DNA of 64,000 nucleotides, from NCBI RefSeq assembly GCF_028204155.1, contig NZ_JAQLOI010000001.1:1860001-1924000 (forward strand), read 5' to 3'. Origin of the DNA: Vibrio algarum (GTDB taxonomy: Bacteria > Pseudomonadota > Gammaproteobacteria > Enterobacterales > Vibrionaceae). Made by a program: the position numbers and the translations under genes. This document shows positions 1 through 8,624 of the stretch, one piece after another. Below the pieces are notes generated by a model. It did no database searches and was not told where the DNA came from. It saw only the letters and a list, made by a program, of their open reading frames with translations. Every line of letters starts with the position of its first letter. Within the stretch, counting starts at the first letter, position 1.

Positions 1-111
1 GCTCCAGAGACCTTTGTAATAGATAATAAAGGGATGATTCTCAAGAGAGTGAGTGGCGTAATTGATGCGGAGGTTTGGGAAAACCAACTCGTTACCTATT
101 TTCAACCATAA
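1..111 (+). CDS. dsbE: Thiol:disulfide interchange protein DsbE/CcmG, C-terminal end (partial)
   Basis: The window opens inside this gene; 36 codons and the stop are visible. The reading starts with APETFVID and contains a VWE segment, matching the C-terminus of DsbE/CcmG, the membrane-anchored periplasmic thioredoxin that reduces apocytochrome c for haem attachment. The identification leans on ccmH starting 17 bases downstream, which is the usual order in the cytochrome c maturation operon. The catalytic CxxC lies outside the window. Confidence 0.8.
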   Translation, partial: APETFVIDNKGMILKRVSGVIDAEVWENQLVTYFQP

Positions 112-128
112 TATTTCTAGTAGGTTAC

Positions 129-602
129 ATGAAAAAAATATTGTTCTTGGTAGTGTCAGTGTTATCACTTCAATTGATTCCCTTTAGTGGGATCGCTGCA
201 AACAATGATGCGCCTGTTATTTTCTACGACAACAATAAAGACGTTGCAATAAAGGCAGAACTATTCGAATTTGATTCTGAGCAACAGCGGCAAGAAGCGG
301 TCAGGCTTGCAAAAAGTCTCCGTTGCCCTCAATGCCAAAATCAAAATTTAGTTGAGTCTAACTCACCAGTGGCAAAAGATTTACGGCTCAAAGTGTACCA
401 AATGGTCAAGGAAGGCCAGAGTGATGATGAGATAGTAGAGTTTATGACTCATCGTTTTGGTGACTTTGTTCTTTATGATCCAGCATTATCTACTCGCACC
501 ATCGTCCTATGGTTCTTTCCGGTTCTTTTATTAGTTTTAGGGCTGTTTCTTGCTTTTAACATGGTAAAACCTAAACGAAATATCGATGACAACACTGATT
601 AA
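129..602 (+). CDS. ccmH: Cytochrome c maturation protein CcmH
   Basis: 157 residues. CcmH is the haem-lyase-associated oxidoreductase of cytochrome c maturation; it handles the apocytochrome CxxCH cysteines in the periplasm. Seen: an N-terminal signal segment (MKKILFLVV), the family signature LRCPQCQNQN around residue 65, and one C-terminal membrane helix (about residues 125-145) followed by a basic tail. An in-frame start 54 bases upstream would put 18 residues ahead of the signal peptide and overlap dsbE; the ATG at 129, with an AGTAGG-like site before it, fits better. The usual next gene, ccmI, is not here: ribA follows after about 190 bases. Confidence 0.93.
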   Translation: MKKILFLVVSVLSLQLIPFSGIAANNDAPVIFYDNNKDVAIKAELFEFDSEQQRQEAVRLAKSLRCPQCQNQNLVESNSPVAKDLRLKVYQMVKEGQSDDEIVEFMTHRFGDFVLYDPALSTRTIVLWFFPVLLLVLGLFLAFNMVKPKRNIDDNTD

Positions 603-621
603 AACTTGTAAGGCTTGTTAA

Positions 622-638
622 TTGTTATAATATAACAA
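622..638. repeat. Perfect inverted repeat between ccmH and ribA
   Basis: Arms TTGTTATA and TATAACAA are separated by one base. There is no T tract, so it is more like an operator than a terminator. No regulator can be named from it. Confidence 0.4.
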
Positions 639-792
639 CTGTAGCGATTAAGTTGATGACTGCCGCTTTCTAATAGTTATGACATATCATTGAAATTATT
701 GACTACAATCCCAATGTTGTAGTTATCGTCTAGAATATCATTAGGTCATTAATGTAATAGATACGTTAATGAGTATGTAAGTGAGTATAAAT

Positions 793-1388
793 ATGGCTGA
801 AGTCCGCGCCAGGGTAGCCTTGAAGGTTGGCTTAAAAAGTAATATCGATGCAGAAATTCTTTCATTCCGTGATCTAGAAAGTGACAAAGAGCATGTCGCT
901 TTGATTTTTAAAAATGCAGATCATAAAACAGATACGCCATTAGTTAGAATGCATTCAGAATGTTTGACTGGGGACGTTTTCCATTCATCGCGATGTGATT
1001 GTGGTGAACAGCTGGAAGAGACCATCAATAAAATGGGAGAGCAGGGTGGGATAATACTCTATCTTCGCCAAGAAGGGCGAGGAATAGGTTTATACAATAA
1101 AATTGACGCCTACCGCTTGCAGAGTGAAGGAATGAATACCTACGAGGCGAATAATCACCTCGGTTTCGGCGATGACCTTCGAGACTTCACTGAAGCCGCA
1201 CAAATGCTTAAAGCGTTAGGAATTAACTCAGTTAATTTGATTACCAACAACCCAAAAAAATCAAAGAACTTCAAGGTTTGGGCATAGACATTAAAAGTGT
1301 AATTAATACTTCTGCGCATGTTAAGCACGGTAATGAAAGTTACCTAAAAGCTAAGGTATCCCACGGCAAACATGATCTCGATATATAA
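793..1388 (+). CDS. ribA: GTP cyclohydrolase II RibA (frameshift at an A7 run)
   Basis: RibA opens the imidazole ring of GTP, the first committed step of riboflavin synthesis, in the cytosol. Seen: the zinc-binding stretch CLTGDVFHSSRCDCG and the RQEGRGIGLYNK loop. The ATG at 793 gives MAEVRARV, as I recall vibrio RibA beginning; the GTG at 781 is four codons earlier. The frame breaks at an A7 run (1254-1260) and stops at 1287. One extra A restores the expected C-terminus (IKELQGLGIDIK ... SYLKAKVSHGKHDLDI) ending at 1388. The zero frame there is A AAA AAA, so a -1 slip would also restore it. About 198 residues if continuous. Confidence 0.9.
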
Positions 1389-1403
1389 GTAATTCAACTA
1401 TTT

Positions 1404-1444
1404 AAAAACTAAAAAACCTCACTTTGTGGGGTTTTTTAGTTTTT
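1404..1444 (+). terminator. Intrinsic terminator after ribA
   Basis: Stem of aaaaaacctcac and gtggggtttttt (one G-U pair) around a TTT loop, extended by flanking aaaaact/agttttt and ending in a T tract. It starts 15 bases past the repaired ribA stop, which supports 1388 as the true end. Confidence 0.85.
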
Positions 1445-1543
1445 ACTATTTGCGGTAATTCTTAATTATGCCAACGCTAAAGCTAACACCTAGTGTTATA
1501 TTGTCTTATCCTTTATATATAGCAGTAATACGGTATCTAATGA

Positions 1544-3106
1544 ATGATTAGTCGTTTTTTCTTAATACTTACAATGAGTGTTGCTCCCCTCTCTTTTGCA
1601 CAAGATGATCTGTATCATTTTAACTGGGCACATCTTGACCAAGAGGTAGCCTCAACGGTAACTTATTCTGATGCAGTGAATGAGATATACGCACAGCGTA
1701 AATTTCAACTTATCTGGCATGAACCAAAAACTTCCCAATCTTTAGAAGCATTGTTAACCATAATAACCTACGCAGAAATTAGCGACTTTTTCTCAGCACG
1801 ATTATTGGTGCTGAGAAAATTAAGAGATGATGGCCTTTGGTATGAATATGATGTCGTAGCGACCGATACGTTGTTGAACTTTGTCAATTACACAAACTTA
1901 GTTAGAGAAAACGGTTTTGACTGGTATTACGGAGGTAGAGTTGAGTTGCCACAGATTCCTCTGAATAGTTACGTCGTTAACGATTTTATTAGAACCGTTG
2001 AAAAAAGCGCTCTTGTTGAATACGTAACTGCTTTAAATGGTACTCCTGAACAGATGGATGTTGTAATTGATGCCATAGCTCTACTTACAGAAGCTATGGA
2101 GTCGGGGTTACCTAAATACGCTCAGGCTGGAATAATCAGACCCGGTGATGGCATATACAATAAAAAGCAATTGTTCGATCGCTTAAAAGTCGTTGGTATA
2201 GACGTAGACGCTGTTCAATTAGATTCAATGGAGTATGACAAGCCGCTTATTAAGGCTGTTAAACAATTTCAGAAAATGCATGGCTTAAAAGTCGATGGGA
2301 TTATAGGTAAAGAGACTTTATTCTGGGTTAATATGCCGTTAGAGCAACGTTTACGTATGATTGCTCTTAATACTGAACGCTCAAGACTCATGCCTAAGGA
2401 TTTAAATAATACGGTCATCGTAAATTTACCGAGTTTCCATCTATATTACTGGTATCAGGGTAAACCTGAATTTTCTTCAAAAGTAATTGTAGGCAAGAAG
2501 AAAAGGAAAACGCCATTGCTCCGAGTGAAAATGGATACATTAATCATGAATCCTTCATGGAATGTACCTAATAAATTGGTACGAGAAGATATTATTCCTC
2601 TGATTAAAAAAGATGAGGGTTATCTTGAAAGAATGAATATGAAAATTGTCAAAAATTGGAGTACTAAAGAAATAGTAGACCCTTCCACAATTGATTGGCA
2701 AACTCTGGACCCAGATACTTTTTCCTATAATATGACCCAAGCTCCAGGGAAAAGAAATGCATTAGGCGCATTTAAGTTTAATACGCCAAACGCTAGAGCA
2801 ATTTATCTCCACGACACACCTTCAAAATATCTCTTTAACAAAACATCACGCGCTTATAGCTCTGGTTGTATTAGGGTTCAGTATGCGGACAAGTTTGCCC
2901 AAACTTTGATGAAAGTGCAGGGTATTGAGCCGCCTAAGCAGTCTACTACTGAAGATCTTACAATGCATCGAGTTGCGCTCAAAAGACATATACCCGTTCA
3001 TATACTTTATCAAACAGCATGGATAAAAAATGGACTTGTACAATATCGAAAAGATATCTATGGATACGACTATCGAGCTTCAGATCTAAATCTAACAAAA
3101 AACTGA
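1544..3106 (+). CDS. ldtD: L,D-transpeptidase, YcbB/LdtD family
   Basis: 520 residues. LdtD-type enzymes make 3-3 cross-links in peptidoglycan in the periplasm. Seen: a signal peptide (MISRFFLILTMSVAPLSFA), a long N-terminal scaffold region, a peptidoglycan-binding repeat near residues 205-265 (AVKQFQKMHGLKVDGIIG), and a C-terminal YkuD catalytic domain. The YkuD nucleophile motif is SSGCIRV (about residue 442), with an upstream histidine in YLHDTPSK. Gene order with mepK and gloC matches E. coli ycbB-ycbK-ycbL. No clear ribosome binding site precedes the ATG, but the signal peptide fixes the start closely. Confidence 0.92.
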   Translation: MISRFFLILTMSVAPLSFAQDDLYHFNWAHLDQEVASTVTYSDAVNEIYAQRKFQLIWHEPKTSQSLEALLTIITYAEISDFFSARLLVLRKLRDDGLWYEYDVVATDTLLNFVNYTNLVRENGFDWYYGGRVELPQIPLNSYVVNDFIRTVEKSALVEYVTALNGTPEQMDVVIDAIALLTEAMESGLPKYAQAGIIRPGDGIYNKKQLFDRLKVVGIDVDAVQLDSMEYDKPLIKAVKQFQKMHGLKVDGIIGKETLFWVNMPLEQRLRMIALNTERSRLMPKDLNNTVIVNLPSFHLYYWYQGKPEFSSKVIVGKKKRKTPLLRVKMDTLIMNPSWNVPNKLVREDIIPLIKKDEGYLERMNMKIVKNWSTKEIVDPSTIDWQTLDPDTFSYNMTQAPGKRNALGAFKFNTPNARAIYLHDTPSKYLFNKTSRAYSSGCIRVQYADKFAQTLMKVQGIEPPKQSTTEDLTMHRVALKRHIPVHILYQTAWIKNGLVQYRKDIYGYDYRASDLNLTKN

Positions 3107-3140
3107 CAAATCGAGCTTTCCCTAAAATTCTTATAAAATT

Positions 3141-3176
3141 CAATATTCAATCTAACAATTGTTGGCTTGAATATTG
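3141..3176. repeat. Nested inverted repeat between ldtD and mepK
   Basis: Arms caattattcaa-like: caatattcaa and ttgaatattg are perfect 10-base complements, and the spacer itself contains the palindrome aacaattgtt. There is no T tract. It could be an operator or an mRNA processing hairpin; the sequence does not say which. Confidence 0.4.
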
Positions 3177-3276
3177 TATGCATATTTAATATAGAGGAAT
3201 TTGGGGGCGTGGACTATTTGACTGAACAAATAATGTACGCTAATTTGCACAGCTAGATTTAGTGAAGAAGACATAT

Positions 3277-3843
3277 ATGCCAATTAATACAGTAGACCGC
3301 CGACAGTTTTTACGCTTTGCCACCGGTAGCGTAGCCCTTGCCACTCTCTATCCTACAGGAGCATTAGCATCAGCTATTGAAAGTAACCCTATCAGTAAAA
3401 AGAACAAGGTTTTGGCATTTAATAATCTTCATACTGGAGAGAAGCTCCAAACTCAGTTTTATTCTAATAATAAATTTATCGATTCCGAATTGAATAAAAT
3501 TTATCATATATTCCGAGACTTTAGGCAAAATGAAATTCATCAAATTGACACGCACCTTTTGAGTCAACTTGATTCTATTCAATCCTTGTTAAACACGGAT
3601 GCCGAAGTTCAAATAATTTCTGGGTACCGCTCTCCATTAACGAATGAACAATTGCGATCTAACTCCTCTGGTGTGGCAAAAAAGAGCTTCCATATGTTAG
3701 GGCAGGCAATGGATTTCCGTTTAGATGGTGTTCCGTTGGATGAAGTTCGTGATGCCGCTAGAATACTCAAAGCCGGTGGCGTTGGTTATTATCCAAATAG
3801 TAATTTCGTTCATATTGATTCAGGGCCTGTTCGTTCTTGGTAA
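3277..3843 (+). CDS. mepK: Murein endopeptidase MepK-like (YcbK, DUF882/M15A)
   Basis: About 188 residues. MepK hydrolyses peptidoglycan cross-links, including the 3-3 links made by LdtD, in the periplasm. Seen: a twin-arginine export signal (RRQFLRFATG) at the N-terminus, then a compact M15A-like domain with SGYRSP, the metal motif SFHMLGQAMDFR and the terminal VHIDSG. The ATG at 3277 places the RR motif near residue 8; a GTG at 3262 adds five residues and cannot be excluded. A synthase and its cleaving enzyme side by side is the conserved arrangement. Confidence 0.9.
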   Translation: MPINTVDRRQFLRFATGSVALATLYPTGALASAIESNPISKKNKVLAFNNLHTGEKLQTQFYSNNKFIDSELNKIYHIFRDFRQNEIHQIDTHLLSQLDSIQSLLNTDAEVQIISGYRSPLTNEQLRSNSSGVAKKSFHMLGQAMDFRLDGVPLDEVRDAARILKAGGVGYYPNSNFVHIDSGPVRSW

Positions 3844-3909
3844 CAAGCTTGTATTGTGTCTTCTCAAATGTCATAGTTTTGCTCTCAACTTAAATTTACG
3901 AGCAAAGCT

Positions 3910-4563
3910 ATGAGTCTTAAATATCAAATTGTCCCTGTTACCTCCTTCGCGCAAAACTGTTCAATTGTCTGGTGTGATGAAACCATGAAAGGAGTTGTCA
4001 TTGATCCCGGTGGCGACGTGAAGCAACTGGAAATGTTGATTCAAGAATTAAACGTAGAAATCGTAAATATACTGCTGACTCATGGACATTTAGATCATGT
4101 GGGCGGTACGCAACCTTTAGCTGCAGGATTGAACGTCGCAGTAATTGGTCCTCATAAGGCCGATAATTTCTGGCTACAAGGGTTGGAAGGGCAGAGTAAA
4201 ATGTTTGGCTTCCCATTAACGGAAGCTTTCGAACCGCAACAGTGGTTGGTTGACGGTGATGTAGTTAAGTTTGGTAATCAGGAAATGGCGGTTTATCATA
4301 CGCCCGGACATACACCCGGTCATGTCGTCTTTTATAGCAAAGACGCACAACTTACCTTTGTAGGTGATGTTTTGTTTGCCGGAGGAATTGGCCGTACTGA
4401 TTTTCCTCAGGGTGATCACGCTACGCTGATCGCATCGATTAAGTCTAAGTTATGGCCACTAGGCAATGATGTTGAGTTTGTACCAGGGCATGGACCTATG
4501 TCTACATTTGGTAGAGAGAGAAGAACCAATCCATTTGTTGCTGACGAAATGCCATTATATTAA
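3910..4563 (+). CDS. gloC: Hydroxyacylglutathione hydrolase GloC-like (YcbL)
   Basis: 217 residues, a stand-alone metallo-beta-lactamase fold. The family hydrolyses S-lactoylglutathione in methylglyoxal detoxification (glyoxalase II type) in the cytosol. Seen: the dinuclear metal motif THGHLDHVGG (about residue 57), a second histidine set in HTPGHTPGH, the FVGDVLF aspartate, and the last ligand in FVPGHGPMSTFG. Length and motif order match YcbL rather than the longer GloB. It is the third gene of the ldtD-mepK-gloC block, 66 bases after mepK. Confidence 0.92.
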   Translation: MSLKYQIVPVTSFAQNCSIVWCDETMKGVVIDPGGDVKQLEMLIQELNVEIVNILLTHGHLDHVGGTQPLAAGLNVAVIGPHKADNFWLQGLEGQSKMFGFPLTEAFEPQQWLVDGDVVKFGNQEMAVYHTPGHTPGHVVFYSKDAQLTFVGDVLFAGGIGRTDFPQGDHATLIASIKSKLWPLGNDVEFVPGHGPMSTFGRERRTNPFVADEMPLY

Positions 4564-4590
4564 TTATCATTAGACCTTCTTTTTAATTAG

Positions 4591-4617
4591 ACGAAAGCCA
4601 AATTTATTGGTTTTCGT
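4591..4617 (+). terminator. Possible terminator after gloC
   Basis: Hairpin arms acgaaagcca and tggttttcgt pair with one G-U. The following T-rich stretch is weak (tcatttaat), so termination may be partial. Confidence 0.45.
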
Positions 4618-4719
4618 TCATTTAATATCCAACCTATCGCCCAAAACTGTAATTCATCAATAATATTTGGTATAAAAGCGCTCTTTAGTTTTTACAGCTG
4701 CGAATTTTAGGAAAATACA

Positions 4720-5085
4720 ATGAGACTCGCTCATAAACGTAAAGTGCAAATGAAATTGCAAAAACGTGTTAAATCTGTTTTGTCTGCTACTGCAGAAAAA
4801 CCAGTACAGAAAAAAATAGTTAAAAAAGACGAAGCTCCAGCAAAGAAAGTGGCTGCGCCTAGTGCTTCAACAACGGTATCCTTAACGCCAAAGCAACAGC
4901 AGGTTCTTGATATTGTTTTGAAAAACCCTGAAGGAATCAATAGCAAAAATATCGGTCTTGAAGCTGGTCAAGAAGCGGCGAAGGCGGCATCTTGGGCTAC
5001 AGGGGCATTGAAGAAGCTATTAGAAGAAAATATTGTTCAGAAAGAACAGCTCGAAGGTAACAAGGTTCAATATAAAGCAAACTAA
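4720..5085 (+). CDS. Small basic protein with C-terminal winged-helix-like domain
   Basis: 121 residues, function not recognised. The first 50 residues are very basic and low in complexity (Lys, Ala and Pro rich). The last 70 (SLTPKQQQVLDIVLKNPEGINSKNIG...) read like a small winged-helix or MarR-like fold, so nucleic-acid binding is a reasonable inference. The start is supported by AGGAAA before the ATG. It contains an A7 run (CAG AAA AAA ATA) read correctly, so not every A7 in this assembly is short. It is a single-gene unit bounded by its own terminator. Confidence 0.75.
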   Translation: MRLAHKRKVQMKLQKRVKSVLSATAEKPVQKKIVKKDEAPAKKVAAPSASTTVSLTPKQQQVLDIVLKNPEGINSKNIGLEAGQEAAKAASWATGALKKLLEENIVQKEQLEGNKVQYKAN

Positions 5086-5112
5086 AATATGAGCATTACC
5101 TTCATATACTTG

Positions 5113-5136
5113 AAGCTCCTTTCTAGGAGCTTTTTT
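5113..5136 (+). terminator. Intrinsic terminator
   Basis: Perfect stem aagctcct/aggagctt with a four-base loop and a run of six T, 27 bases after the winged-helix-like gene. Confidence 0.88.
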
Positions 5137-5449
5137 AGTTCTGGAACTGCTTGAATGCGCTATAGCTCACAATATTCTAACAATTAACTATTCGTGAATA
5201 CATTAATATACTTACGTGTTGAGTTAGATAGATTGTGAAAGCCTAATTTTTAACTGATTGTAATATAGATATTATTCACCCCTAGTAATTCAATAAATAC
5301 GTATTTATACGTAATACTAAGGTCTAACGTTACTTGGTGTTTGTTAAATGTGTGCGTGTTCCTGCCGATTTCATTATTTGTTGATTGTGTCCATTGTTAT
5401 TTCGTCTGCTTACTGGAGTAAGCATGGGATAAAACAAAGGACGTAAAAA
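5137..5449 (+). promoter_or_regulatory. Leader region of the TRAP operon with a 16-base palindrome
   Basis: About 310 bases without a gene. At 5293-5308 there is a perfect palindrome ataaatac/gtatttat, followed by a related half-site (tatacgta). Such symmetry ahead of dctP fits an operator, possibly for the NarL-type regulator encoded at 9985; this is inference from position only. A good SD-like stretch (aaggacgtaaaa) lies just before the dctP ATG. Confidence 0.4.
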
Positions 5450-6550
5450 ATGAGCCTAATTTCAAAATCAGTAAAACGAGTATTTACAGGCACGATGGTT
5501 GTCGCAGCAGCGTGTACAGCGCTTATGGCAACGAGCGTTACAGCAGCAGAAAAAGTGTATAGACTAAAATTAGCAGAGACATGGGGACCGAATTTTCCAG
5601 TTTTTGGTGACGCAACTAAGAATATGGCGGCAATGGCTGAAAAAATGTCAAACGGTCGCCTTGTTATACGTATTGATTCAGCCAACAAACACAAAGCACC
5701 ATTAGGTGTCTTTGATATGGTTAAGTCTGGTCAATATGATATGGGACACTCAGGTTCATATTACTGGAAAGGTAAAGTTCCGAATACTTTATACTTTACT
5801 TCAATGCCTTTCGGCATGACACCGTCGGAACAATATGCATGGTTCTATCATGGTGGTGGCATGGAGTTAATGGATCAGGTATATGCTCCTCATAACCTAC
5901 TTTCGTTTCCTGGTGGTAACACGGATATACAGATGGGTGGCTGGTTTCAAAAAGAGATTAATAGCGTAGACGATTTGAAAGGTCTGAAAATGCGTATTCC
6001 TGGGTTTGCTGGAGAAGTTCTAGCTGAGCTAGGAGCAAAACCCACGAACATTGCTCCGGGCGAGCTATATACTTCTTTAGAACGTCGTACTATTGATGCA
6101 TTAGAGTGGGTTGGTCCTTCATTAGATTTACGTATGGGTTTCCACAAAATTGCACCTTATTACTACACTGGTTGGCATGAGCCTGGTTCTGAATTGCAGT
6201 TCTTGGTAAACAAACGTACTTACGAAAAATTGCCAGAAGATTTGCGAGAGATATTACGTATAGCAATGCGCACAGCCGCTTACGATATGTACACACAAGC
6301 AACACATGAAAGTGGTAAGAACTGGGTTTCAATGAAGACTGAATATCCAAATGTGCAGGTAAAAGACTTTCCACCAGAAGTAATGAAAGCATTACGTGAA
6401 GCGAATGATAAGCTTTTAGCCGAGCATGCAGCGAAAGATCCGCTAACGAAAGAGATTCAAGAATCTCAAGCTTCCTACCTAAAACAAGTACGTTCATGGA
6501 CCGATATTTCACATAGAGCATACTTAAATAGCCAAGCTGCCACTAAATAA
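5450..6550 (+). CDS. dctP: TRAP transporter substrate-binding protein (DctP family)
   Basis: 366 residues. Periplasmic solute receptor that delivers a carboxylate to the DctQM membrane complex. Seen: a Sec signal peptide ending near TAAEKV, the DctP-family core with LKGLKMRIPG (about residue 178) carrying the arginine that normally salt-bridges the substrate carboxylate, and SLERRTIDALEWVGPS. The length and the GWHEPGSELQFLVNK segment resemble the TakP-like branch that binds 2-oxoacids or lactate rather than C4-dicarboxylate DctP. The exact substrate is inferred. First gene of dctP-dctQ-dctM, with kinase and regulator behind. Confidence 0.9.
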   Translation: MSLISKSVKRVFTGTMVVAAACTALMATSVTAAEKVYRLKLAETWGPNFPVFGDATKNMAAMAEKMSNGRLVIRIDSANKHKAPLGVFDMVKSGQYDMGHSGSYYWKGKVPNTLYFTSMPFGMTPSEQYAWFYHGGGMELMDQVYAPHNLLSFPGGNTDIQMGGWFQKEINSVDDLKGLKMRIPGFAGEVLAELGAKPTNIAPGELYTSLERRTIDALEWVGPSLDLRMGFHKIAPYYYTGWHEPGSELQFLVNKRTYEKLPEDLREILRIAMRTAAYDMYTQATHESGKNWVSMKTEYPNVQVKDFPPEVMKALREANDKLLAEHAAKDPLTKEIQESQASYLKQVRSWTDISHRAYLNSQAATK

Positions 6551-6628
6551 GCATAAAATCGTAAAAAAGAGCAAGAAAAATAAAGGCTTGCTCTAGTAGC
6601 CTAAGAAAAAATCCATAATAATAACAAG

Positions 6629-6646
6629 CGCTGCCATAAGGCAGCG
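6629..6646 (+). other. Intercistronic hairpin between dctP and dctQ
   Basis: Stem cgctgcc/ggcagcg with a four-base loop and a weak T-rich tail. Hairpins here are common in transport operons and raise receptor mRNA relative to the membrane subunits by partial termination or 3' protection. That role is inferred. Confidence 0.55.
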
Positions 6647-6680
6647 TTATATTTAAATTATCAATTCCACGGAGTTCGGA

Positions 6681-7223
6681 ATGAGAAGTCTTATCAAGAT
6701 GGAACAGTTGTTCAATCGTATAGGCGATTTATTAGGCTGGCTTGCCAGTATTCTATTTATCCTGCTAGTTATTAACGTTGTATTTGATGTTGTCATGCGC
6801 TACGCATTTAACGACGTATCCATTGCTTTCCAAGAATTAGAATGGCACTTGTTTTCTGCTGTATTTTTGCTTGGTGTTCCTTATGCTATTCGTTCTGCTG
6901 GGCATGTCCGAGTAGACATTGTGTACGAAAGATTGTCTGTCAAAGTTCAATCTATTATCGACCTTATTGGCACCCTCGTTTTTCTATTACCTTTTTGTCT
7001 TTTGGTTGGTTGGTTTGGAATCGACTTTGCAAAAGAGAGCTACGCTCTTGGCGAAACATCAGGCGATCCCGGAGGGTTACCATATCGTTGGGTGATTAAG
7101 GCACTTATCCCAGTTTCATTTTTTTGTATGGCATTCAGTGGCGTTGGTCTGATACTGAATTCTGTTAATAACATCATCAGTCCTAAAAGGGCTATCCTAG
7201 ATGCTAACGGGGGCGAATCATGA
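6681..7223 (+). CDS. dctQ: TRAP transporter small permease (DctQ)
   Basis: 180 residues with four predicted membrane helices (about 15-40, 50-70, 95-118 and 135-160). DctQ is the small membrane subunit that pairs with DctM and docks the loaded binding protein. Family features seen are the ELEWHLFSAVFLLG segment after helix 2 and the GDPGGLPYRW loop before the last helix. The last four bases overlap dctM, so the two are translationally coupled. Confidence 0.92.
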   Translation: MRSLIKMEQLFNRIGDLLGWLASILFILLVINVVFDVVMRYAFNDVSIAFQELEWHLFSAVFLLGVPYAIRSAGHVRVDIVYERLSVKVQSIIDLIGTLVFLLPFCLLVGWFGIDFAKESYALGETSGDPGGLPYRWVIKALIPVSFFCMAFSGVGLILNSVNNIISPKRAILDANGGES

Positions 7224-8503
7224 TCGGTATTGTAATGTTTTTCGTAGCGCTGCTGGCATTGTTACTTGGTTTCCCAGTTGCATTTACCTTCGGTGGTATC
7301 GCATTCCTATTTGGTACGTGGGCGGAAGGCATCGAAATGTTTGCCTTTATGCCATATCGAATACAGTCGATTATGGAAAATACCGTTTTGATGGCGGTTC
7401 CACTATTTGTATTTATGGGGTTGGTTCTACAAAAAACTAAACTGGCGGAGCAATTATTAGAGTCAATGGGCCGTTTGTTCGGTGGTGTTCGCGGTGGTAT
7501 CGCGATCTCGACAGTGTTAGTAGGAGCGCTACTTGCAGCATCTACTGGCGTGGTTGGGGCATCGGTTGTCGCGATGGGCCTAATTTCTTTACCTGTTATG
7601 CTTAAATATAATTACGACAAAGGGTTAGCTTGCGGAACGATCTGTGCTTCAGGAACATTAGGTCAGATTATCCCGCCATCAATCGTGCTAATTCTGCTTG
7701 GTGATGTATTAGGCGTTCCAGTCGGTGATCTTTTCCATGCGGCGATAGGGCCAGGCTTTGTTCTGGTTGGTGCATACATTATCTATATCTTAATTTACGC
7801 CAAGTTGAATCCAGAAGCGGCACAGATTATAGAAAGAGATGAGTCTATATCGAGAAGGGAAGAAGTATTTACTGCGCTTAAGGCCGTGATTCCGCCACTA
7901 GCTCTTATAATTGTGGTGCTAGGATCAATATTTGCCGGTATAGCAACACCAACCGAATCTGCTGCGTTGGGTGGAGCAGGCGCTATTGTTCTTGCACTAC
8001 TCTATAAACAGTTCAGCTTCCGCATGGTGTATGAGGCATCGAAAGAAACCGTTAAAGTAACGGCAATGGTGTTTGCTATATTGCTTGGGGCGACCGCGTT
8101 TTCGATGGCCTTTAGTTATACTGGTGGCGACTTATTAGTTGAAGAGTGGATGCTTGAGTTACCTGGCGAGAAATGGGGTTTCCTCATTATTGTTATGCTT
8201 GTGGTTTTGGTACTTGGTTTTTTTATCGATTTCGTAGAGATCTGTTTTATCATCGTACCGATTATTGCCCCTGTTGCTGAACTTATGGGCATTGATATGG
8301 TTTGGTTTGCTATTTTGATAGCAATGAATTTACAGACTTCTTTCTTAACGCCACCATTTGGCTTTAGTCTGTTTTACTTAAAAGGTGTTGCACCTAAAGG
8401 CGTGACGACCGCAGACATATATCGGGGTGTATTGCCGTTTATACTGATTCAGGTCGCCGTGTTAGCGAGCTTAATGGTATTTCCGGAATTTTATGGAATG
8501 TGA
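7220..8503 (+). CDS. dctM: TRAP transporter large permease (DctM)
   Basis: 427 residues and about 12 membrane helices, the standard size for DctM. It is the ion-coupled translocation subunit of the TRAP system, driven by a sodium gradient in marine bacteria. Seen: glycine-rich motifs GALLAASTGVVGASV and PPSIVLILLGD, and FLTPPFGFSLFY near the C-terminus. ATGA overlap with dctQ. It closes the transporter operon; a strong terminator separates it from the kinase gene. Confidence 0.94.
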   Translation: MIGIVMFFVALLALLLGFPVAFTFGGIAFLFGTWAEGIEMFAFMPYRIQSIMENTVLMAVPLFVFMGLVLQKTKLAEQLLESMGRLFGGVRGGIAISTVLVGALLAASTGVVGASVVAMGLISLPVMLKYNYDKGLACGTICASGTLGQIIPPSIVLILLGDVLGVPVGDLFHAAIGPGFVLVGAYIIYILIYAKLNPEAAQIIERDESISRREEVFTALKAVIPPLALIIVVLGSIFAGIATPTESAALGGAGAIVLALLYKQFSFRMVYEASKETVKVTAMVFAILLGATAFSMAFSYTGGDLLVEEWMLELPGEKWGFLIIVMLVVLVLGFFIDFVEICFIIVPIIAPVAELMGIDMVWFAILIAMNLQTSFLTPPFGFSLFYLKGVAPKGVTTADIYRGVLPFILIQVAVLASLMVFPEFYGM

Positions 8504-8559
8504 TCAAATCCGAGGTTAATCCTCTTGAATTACAATCTATTAACATTTGTTGTTATGAT

Positions 8560-8590
8560 AAAACCGTTCGTATTTTACGAGCGGTTTTTT
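8560..8590 (+). terminator. Intrinsic terminator after dctM
   Basis: Stem aaaccgttcgta/tacgagcggttt (one wobble pair) running into TTT. It separates the transporter from the two-component genes, so those are probably read from their own promoter or by readthrough. Confidence 0.85.
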
Positions 8591-8624
8591 ATTTCATGCG
8601 ATGTAGAGTTAATTAAGGAAAAGT

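Noticed and set aside
781..1287. ribA as a truncated real gene ending at 1287
   Set aside because: The expected C-terminus continues in the -1 frame for 100 more bases up to a good terminator, so the full gene at 793-1388 is a better reading.
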